A stretch of 64,000 nt of DNA from positions 744,001-808,000 of the forward strand of contig JAXQJY010000027.1 in NCBI GenBank assembly GCA_037042185.1, in the 5' to 3' direction. The notes under the pieces are model-generated. The model was not told where the DNA came from, searched no databases, and was given only the letters and a program-made list of their open reading frames with translations. A program made the translations under genes and the position numbers. The stretch is from Sordariomycetes sp. S80-01Y. Its lineage: Eukaryota; Ascomycota; Sordariomycetes. This document shows, one piece after another, positions 57,230 to 64,000 of the stretch (positions are counted from its first letter, which is position 1; every line of letters starts with the position of its first letter).

Positions 57230-58470
57230 CGCGTTGGCTGTGGAAGCAAGTAGATGAAGTGGCGGAGACGATATGTCGATAGTGACGAAACATTCCAATG
57301 AACTAGTACTGCCGTCCTCAAAAGGGTCCGTAAGACTGTCCTTTGATGACCCCACAGCCTCCGAGAGCCCATGAGAACGAGGCCCCAGTATTCACCAACA
57401 CGGGAAACGAAGGGCAACATGCTCCGAATGGCAGTAGTTCCGCTCCTTTCTCACCCACCCTGCACTTCCAACAGGCGCATTGACCTTGCCCACATGAAGT
57501 AGCTGGTTTCGTGATGCGGGGATCGGACTATTCCTGCAGGATCAGCAGAAGTGATCGTCAGATCTTGCCGTTGATCTCCGACCTCGCTCTCACCGACTCT
57601 TTGCACGACATCACCCCAATGTGAGATTCAACGCAGTCAATTATATCCGCACTAACCGAAAGGGTCAGTATTTGACTCGATTTTCCTGTCTTTCCCATTA
57701 TGCCATCTTGCAAGCTGTGATCATGCTAGCTAGACTTGAGAAGGGTGACCAAAGCCCGAACTCCTGCAATTTTTAGCAAGCCTACGGGAGACAAGAAAAT
57801 CTGTCTTGGCTCTGGCCTTGGCTTTGCATTTATGTTCTCACGTTGGTTGCCATCAATTTGCCTGGATGCAGGCTAGCCCCCCCCGATCAAAGCTGCAAGT
57901 CTGTGCCGAACCGATGACACGGTTGGCGAGATAATCCCCTCTCCAGCACATTGCGTATGCATCGAAGTTAAGCCCGAATGGGACTTCGTTACAGCGTACC
58001 AGACTGCATCAAAATGCCCGCAGCTTCTATGTTTGTCTGCTATAATGTTGGATTGGACTCCGTTCCGCCCAATCTCCTGCACGATTCGCCACCTCGTGAC
58101 GTGGGCCCCTTTAAATCATGAAGCACACAAGAGGCCGCTTCAAACAGCGATGCCTCTTGTCCTCGTGTTCGCTGGAACGATTCGAGAACCTTTCCAGAAG
58201 CGCAGAAAAGGTGCATTTGAAATCCCTCGTCGGCACGAGTGCCGCGTAGTTGCAGGCAGCTGCATGGGAAGAATGTAATGGAATGTCGCCTTCCTAAAAA
58301 GACGATCGGAAGGAATCAACTTCTGCAGAGTACCAAATCAGAATCTGAAGGCAAAGACTCTTCAGTGGTTCTGAGAAATGATGCACACAGAATCACGCAG
58401 ACATCACTTTAGACAACACACGCGTGTAAACACTTGCACAGGCTGCAAAGGCAGATGGGTCGCCTTGCTC
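57230..58470. other. Convergent 3' flanks, no supported gene
   Basis: About 1.2 kb between the 2OG dioxygenase (plus) and the acyltransferase (minus). Short ORFs only (for example 58033-58278). No repeat seen. Confidence 0.45.
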
Positions 58471-60022
58471 TCATAGTTTGGCTCGCTGTGTCTTGAGCCC
58501 CTCTTCGCTCAAGTCCACGCCCCTGAATTCGAAGTAACTGAACCATTCCACATCCTTCACAAGTTGCGGCACAAGCTCCTCTTCAAAAGTAACCTGCAGC
58601 TCGATGCCTTCATCCGCGCCCGCTGGACCTTTCCGGGGTGGGTAAACGATGCACTGTCCCCCGACAACCGTACCAAAAATGTGACGGTAAGCAAGTGGTT
58701 TGGCGAAGCCAAAGTCGAAGGTTGGGAGCTTTGCTTCTCGCCAATCAGTGATGTACAAGGCCATTGGCGGCATTGCGTCGACACTGATGGATAAATCGAC
58801 CTTGTTTGGGACGTTTGCCATTTCCTGGAGAGTTGAAGATAGCATCTCCGGGGTAAGGCTATTGGTGAATCGACGAAGATAAGCTGCCAATTGCGCCAAA
58901 GTCAACCCGGAGATCACCTCGCTGGCCGTCAACTGAGGCAAAGGCATTGAGTCAGATGAGATGTCGAACTGAATGTTGCCCTGTAGTTTGTCCGGTCTTG
59001 GGGGACTTGTCCAGTTCTTCTTAATCGTGACGCCAGTCCCAAGCAAGGGCTTGAATGTTGGCCCAAGCTTGTAGAGAGGCTCGCGAATCCTTGAAAATAC
59101 GCGCCACATCAGGGCGCAGACAGCATCGTAAGTTGATATCCAGGTGCCGTCATTAGGCGAGGCAGCCTTTTTCAATGCCGCGGCTTTGCTCTGTGGAAGG
59201 TGGAAGAGAAGAGATTGCAATGGTTTTCTTTTCCCTTGGTCTCCGGCTGGACTGGATTCAACGGTCTCGGCTTTTAGACCCTTTTGCCGTTTCTGGTCTT
59301 TAATGTCCTGCCGCGATGGCTTCTCAAATCCAAATGAGGTGTAGAGCCGGCGGTCGAGCCATTTCGAGTCAAAGTAGGGTGGCTTCGTCCCATTCGTCAC
59401 GGCGCAGCAATTCTCTGCAATCTGCTGCACGAACGCGGTCCAGCCTGCGATACCATTGCAATAGTGGTGGGCTTGGATCATGAATATAATACCACCAGGC
59501 ACCAAGTTAGCCCTGAAAGAACATGGAGCAGGGCTGTTTTCGGGGTGTGCTTCTGCCTTCCTGCCGAAGGTATGAGGCAGATTGCTCAAATTCTCATGAT
59601 CCCCAAGGGCTTCTTGTCCAAAATGTGCACGCGCAATATCAAACATTGACGGGAACCGGTCTTCAGGCCCGTCGAGATGCTTGACAGAAAACCGCACGGT
59701 GCTCGTTTTCCTTCTGAGGATGCAATGACCGCCAGCCTCATCTCTCTCTATCGTGCCGACGTATTGTCTAACCTGGCTGAGAGCCCATTCCAGGCCTTCT
59801 TTTAACACAGCAACAGCTGTCCTTCTCGGCTGTTAGCAGGACTCTAGTTGGGAAGGAAGCTGACGCAAACCTTTTTTGAGAATCTTCCACCTCAAAGAAA
59901 AGGGCCATGTTAGTCCAAGTCGTGGTGGTCAAATAGTCGAGGGTGTTCATCGGGAACCTCTCCTCCTCGGGGTCGGTTTCCCAACCCCGTGGATGGAGCT
60001 CATACTCCGTCACACTCGCCAT
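58471..60022 (-). CDS. BAHD-type acyltransferase (PF02458-like), likely peroxisomal
   Basis: Exons are 60022-59871 and 59824-58471 (46-nt intron with GTTTGC donor), 501 residues. The fungal acyltransferase family transfers acyl groups from CoA to alcohols or amines. The N-terminus (ELHPRGWETDPEEERFPMN, LDYLTTTTWTNMALFFEV), IFMIQAHHYCNGIAGWTAF and DFGFAKPLAYRHIFG are typical of this family and of trichothecene 3-O-acetyltransferase relatives. The catalytic motif HxxxD reads H170-H-Y-C-N174: the base His is kept but the structural Asp is Asn. The C-terminus AKL is a strong PTS1 signal. The acceptor is chosen so that the frame continues into AVAVLKEGLEWALSQ; the donor is weak, so exon 1 is slightly less certain. 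Likely the joining step of the pathway. Confidence 0.88.
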
Positions 60023-61392
60023 GATATCGCTTTGAACAAAAGGAGCCGAGCAAATTTAACGAGGAGAAAGTAAGAAACAAAGCTAGCGCAGCCGCCGCGG
60101 AGATCGTTGGTCTCGCAGATTGTTGCGCAACAAGCATGAAACCTCGTGTGTGCACCGTTTCCGAACCCCTCCATTCCGGGGGTTAATGTGGTCTGATCCA
60201 CAGGCGTGTGCTGTCGCTGCGGCGTCATGCTTGACCTACCCAATGACGCGCCTGTTCGAAACATTCGCCCGTCAAGATCTTGGCGGCATCAGTTATGTGA
60301 GACCTAGGCTTCCTCCCGCGTCCTGGAGATAAGACGTGCATGAGCCGGGGAAGCCGGGTGATCGACAGGTTGCACTCACTAACGATTCCCCTCAATCCTT
60401 CTGGAAGCTGTCAGCGTTCCCCTGCATCGAGGAAGTGAGACTACGCAAACGAAGGGACTTCTGTTTTCTGCAATGTGCTGTTTTAGTTCTATAGCTTTCG
60501 CAGCTCGCTTATGATGGAACAATTATGAATGCTTGAGCGGGCGATCTGTGCCAACTAGCCCCATTTCGTCACTTGTTCGCCGGAACTTGCCAACTTCGGC
60601 CGTGAACTTTCAGTCGATTGTTCAAGCTACTGGGTGGCGACAGCTGCCCTAATATTTACATGATCATGAAATATCCGTGAGGACTTGTGCATATCTTCAA
60701 GATTAGTTGTCAAAAGCCTCAATTGCGCGACAATACATTGTGTATAAACAAGAGCTATTGCTTCTACAGACCGTAAGTGATGTGTGAGCAACTTGCTCCA
60801 TCAATGTTGGGGAAAGCCCTATATATTGTCGCTAGGAGTAAAAAGGCTCTCAACCTAGAAGATCACTGTCGCCGCTCCTTAGGTTCTTCTAAGTGGGCGG
60901 GGTGGAACATCACACGGGTTGCATAGAAACATCTTCTCTTTCTCCTGAATAACAGGGTATTTTTCTTATTTCATTTCTTACTACTTTTCCCCTTCGTTTT
61001 TCCTTCCGCTGCCTCCCAGTTTGGCACCATCAATAATTACACCCTTGGCCAGGGCTAGGCTTAATCTTTGTGTGCGAAATTGGCAGGATTTCTTTTTTCT
61101 TTTCTTCTTACTGTTGCCTTTGCCTCCGTCATGTTTTACTTCCTTTCCTTCTTTTAAAAGTTTTTCGCGGCTTGTGTCAAATAACCCAGCATTAAGGTGC
61201 AGGGGCGGGATGACGAGTAGGAAAAAGGGCTAAAAGCACTGGCTTCGAAGCCCTGCTCACATCTTTCATGATAATCCGTTACCTAGTCGCCCGTCAGCTA
61301 GCAGTGCCTTTGCTCAGTCTTGAAAAATCTGGCGCACGTGCTAGCCGGCTCGTGGCGGGTTAGGCCCATCGGAGAAAGGATCTCGACCAGGA
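60023..61392. other. Acyltransferase promoter and long AT-rich spacer
   Basis: About 1.4 kb. Pyrimidine-rich between 60930 and 61150. ORFs are short and lack domains. Confidence 0.45.
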
Positions 61393-61620
61393 TTACTCAT
61401 GTGAATGAAGCTCAGAGTCCTGGTATCCACAATCATACCAACAGTCATCACATACACCCTTGGTGGAGTCCGCCAAGTTCTTGCACGCGCAGTACTCGCA
61501 ACGGCAGGGGACGTTGGAGTCGAAAGGACCACAAGGGACAGGGGTGGGGTCAGCAACGGGCATAGTACACGGGTAGCTGTTTGCCGTAAAGGAATCGGAA
61601 GTGCTCTGGGGACAAGACAT
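61393..61620 (-). CDS. Small cysteine-rich protein, function unknown
   Basis: A short ORF of 75 residues starting MSCPQSTSDSF, with ten cysteines concentrated in CRCEYCACKN and GVCDDCWYDCG. The paired Cys spacing looks metal-binding (zinc-ribbon-like) rather than disulphide-type, and there is no signal peptide. An upstream in-frame ATG at 61749 is possible but adds sequence without character. I do not recognise a family. The gene lies between the acyltransferase and the FAD monooxygenase, so it may be part of the cluster or a free-standing small gene. Confidence 0.4.
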   Translation of the reverse strand: MSCPQSTSDSFTANSYPCTMPVADPTPVPCGPFDSNVPCRCEYCACKNLADSTKGVCDDCWYDCGYQDSELHSHE

Positions 61621-63434
61621 CTCTGCAGCGGGTTCCCGTATTTGATGTCTATGTAGGATAGTACAGTACGGGAGGGCTGCGAAGTGTTGACGTTGATATG
61701 GGTCAGTGTCAGTCACCAGTTTGTTGAAGTGCGATAGGGAAGAGAACAACTATAAGGAAATTTCCAGCTCATATTTGTGCTTTGAGTACCGAAATGAAAC
61801 TCTAACTGCTGATTGTTCCGCATACGGAGACGTGGCTCTTGCGAACATCTGCCTTCACTTCTGAACGAAGTCATGAATATTAAGCTCGTCCTGATCATTT
61901 CCTCATACCCAAAAGCAAACTTTCGAGCCTTCTTCGACTGAATCTGCAAAACCTTCAATCCACTGATTAATAATTCTCATGCTCCGAAGAAACTTTGCAC
62001 GGACCCAAGTGGCATCAGAATGTCTGCCCGTCATCTTGAGGTCCTCTTTAGTAGGGGTAGCGTAGACACGACAAGATATGGTATCCACAGAAAAGGGACT
62101 CTCTATGAGATAATTTCCCCTGCGCAATAGTCTTTTGCGTACAATAAATCCACAAAGTTTGACGTTTTATTATCTTCGACTTATTCACGCCTTTCTTTCT
62201 CCTGCATTTAAACATACCGGTACATGGTCTGAGATTCAGCTTAAAACGGCAAAGGTTTAATGTTTAAAGAAAAAAGATCGTCCGACACTCTCTTGTCATT
62301 CTTCTGCTGTACTTCAGAATCCGAGAATGTGTAATTCGTAAGCCAACTAGGACAGGGCCTTCTGCTATGCCCTCAGCCTCAACCTGGATGCCACTTCTCT
62401 TCGCGGATCTTGTGTAGGAATTGAGGTCAATACAATCAAGTAAGCCGAGGTTTTGTGATACTTTAGATGAAGAAGGTGATTCGGCACTTCACAAGGCTCA
62501 GTAATGAACATGCCTTTGAACTCCGGCGACAAAATCGATTCAAGATTACCCATTGGTCAACAGCGCTGGCGAGGCAAAGTATCAGAATTTGACGTAAGAA
62601 GCAACATATTCGTCTCTGAAATCTCTCAGAATTATAAGGGCCAGTGCCTCGTGAACTTGATGTGCAGGTCGCGGTTTTTCAGAGGCTGGACAAGCTAGCT
62701 CACTTCTGAAGTTTTCACTATAGATAGAAGTGAGTCACGCAAATGCATTGCGGTGCCCCGAGGTCTTGACGCCGCCTCGAGCGACATGCGTTTTGATTCG
62801 CGATGCACCGTATTACGAATCCTGGGCGCCGACAGCCAGTACGGAAGGGTACTGAGATCAAGGGCTGTGCCACCTTCAATTCGGCCGCCACGCTGCGTCC
62901 CAATCTGTGTGATATGTTGGCATCCAATGCATGGCGTGAAACCCAGATGGAATGAGCCATACTTGGCGCGCCGAGGCCTTCTTGGTAGGATCTTTAGCAG
63001 GTGTTGGGCGAGCAGCTGGTTTATCACTCGCTTTATGCTGCGGTGTCATCTCGTTGCCTTGCGTAACATAGTATTGTCATCTGTCTTTGCTTATTAGTCT
63101 AATTTGGGATTGCTACCAATCAATCGGACTTTTTCGCTGTCACGGATTCCGGTCTTCTGAATAGTCCAGAAGTCCGGCCGGCAGCATCTGGTCCCCGAGG
63201 TGACCATGGGCGGCTAACACGGAATGCGAATAGTGGGCCCTGGACTTGTCAGCCTGGTCAGGCCGACGTCAAGTCTGGTATAAATGAAGCGATTACATTC
63301 ACAACCACCCGTAGTTGTACTCATTCAATGACTACTTTACCGCTGATTCATATCACAAAGAATAGCCAATTTACCCCATCGACTTCTGGACCCTGCTTCA
63401 GCTTGATCGTGGGTATCAGGTGTGCATAATAATC
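61621..63434. other. AT-rich spacer and FAD monooxygenase promoter
   Basis: About 1.8 kb. A minus-strand ORF at 62695-63027 and others here show no domain. A TATA box lies at 63279-63285. Confidence 0.4.
63279..63285 (+). promoter_or_regulatory. TATA box of the FAD monooxygenase gene
   Basis: TATAAAT in GGTATAAATGAAG, 150 bp before the ATG at 63435. Confidence 0.5.
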
Positions 63435-64000
63435 ATGAGTCGTCTCAGAATCGCCATCGTGGGCGCCGGACCTGGGGGTCTGACTATCGGAGCTCTATTA
63501 CACCAAAAAGGCATACCATTCACAATCTTCGAGCTGCGTCCAAAACCTACAAAAAAGGATCTTCAAATACCAGCTGGGTCTCTCGACCTGCACGAGGGCA
63601 GCGGGCTGGCAGCCATCAGAAAACTTGGTCTTTACGACACATTCCGCACCATGAACGATGATTGCACCCAGGTTATGAAACTAGTCGATAAAGAGGGAAA
63701 AATCGTTCATGTTGAGGAGGACGAGAACTCTGTTGCGGGACAGGATCGTCCAGAGATCGCAAGAAACAAGCTGAATCAATTGCTATACGATCAGATGCCA
63801 CCTTCAGCAGTCCGATGGCAACACAAGTTGATATCTGCGAAACAACACACCAAAAATGAACGGTTGGAAACGGAACTCGACTTTGGCACAGGGGGCAAGG
63901 AGACGTTCGACTTGGTCATTGGGGCAGACGGAGCTTGGTCTAAAATCAGGTCTCTTGTCACGGATGTTAAGCCAAAATTCGCCAACCAACACTTCATCAC
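63435..64000 (+). CDS. FAD-dependent monooxygenase, 3' part cut by window end
   Basis: The frame is open from ATG 63435 to the window end, about 188 residues of a larger protein. It starts with the Rossmann dinucleotide motif IAIVGAGPGGLTIGALLHQKG followed by FTIFELRP, and carries GSLDLHEGSGLAAIRKLGLY, RPEIARNKLNQLLYD and LVIGADGAWSKIRSLV, the DG motif of the PF01494/PHBH-type aromatic or tetracycline-like monooxygenases. These enzymes use FAD and NAD(P)H to hydroxylate aromatic or other substrates. The C-terminal half and substrate pocket are outside the window, so completeness is unknown. It is likely the right-hand member of the proposed cluster or the first of further cluster genes. Confidence 0.9.
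   Translation, partial: MSRLRIAIVGAGPGGLTIGALLHQKGIPFTIFELRPKPTKKDLQIPAGSLDLHEGSGLAAIRKLGLYDTFRTMNDDCTQVMKLVDKEGKIVHVEEDENSVAGQDRPEIARNKLNQLLYDQMPPSAVRWQHKLISAKQHTKNERLETELDFGTGGKETFDLVIGADGAWSKIRSLVTDVKPKFANQHFI

Noticed and set aside
62695-63027. 110-codon minus-strand ORF with a locally plausible sequence
   Set aside because: Not a family I recognise, no exon partners; left out without homology evidence.

Overview
The window is nuclear DNA of a filamentous ascomycete (Pezizomycotina; probably Sordariomycetes, but I cannot name the genus). The evidence is many spliced genes with introns of about 45-80 nt, GT-AG borders and CTAAC-like branch points, plus fungal families: Zn2Cys6 regulators, an SSK1 response regulator, a Dal5-type permease, a Helo-like N-terminal domain and mitoribosomal mS45. 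There is no bacterial operon structure, and I saw no tRNA, rRNA, CRISPR array or intact transposon. Exon coordinates were worked out by hand from splice sites and reading frame.

Region 1 (1-41 kb) is mostly conserved or housekeeping. It holds two GH47 alpha-mannosidases (one cut by the window start) flanking a membrane-anchored, active-site-degenerate aspartic-protease-like gene. Next come adenylosuccinate lyase with eight exons, a secreted GH16 glucanase, a Helo-like protein, a PhyH-type dioxygenase, a TAD2-like tRNA deaminase, a half-zinc-cluster protein with a C-terminal membrane segment, a small zinc-finger protein and an Mte1/Dbl2-like DNA-repair protein. The rest are a disordered conserved protein, a multicopper oxidase, a MARVEL-like membrane protein, mS45, SSK1 and a small secreted Cys-rich protein.

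Region 2 (41.9-64 kb) looks like an unusual biosynthetic cluster with no PKS, NRPS or terpene synthase visible. In order: class II aldolase (-), enoyl-CoA hydratase/isomerase (+), MFS permease (+), Zn2Cys6 regulator (-), AMP-dependent CoA ligase (+), SRPK-like kinase (+), cystathionine-gamma-synthase-like PLP enzyme (-), 2OG-Fe dioxygenase of the amino-acid hydroxylase type (+), BAHD-type acyltransferase (-), a 75-residue Cys-rich ORF (-) and an FAD monooxygenase (+, cut by the window end). Three pairs share divergent promoters. The CoA ligase, the hydratase and the acyltransferase end in ARL, ARL and AKL, which are peroxisomal PTS1 signals.

The inferred logic is this. A carboxylic acid is activated and processed as a CoA thioester in peroxisomes. 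An amino acid is modified by the PLP enzyme and the 2OG dioxygenase. The acyltransferase joins the two parts, as acyl-CoA:amine transfer does in penicillin side-chain exchange. This is inference from families, targeting tails and layout. No product is known to me.
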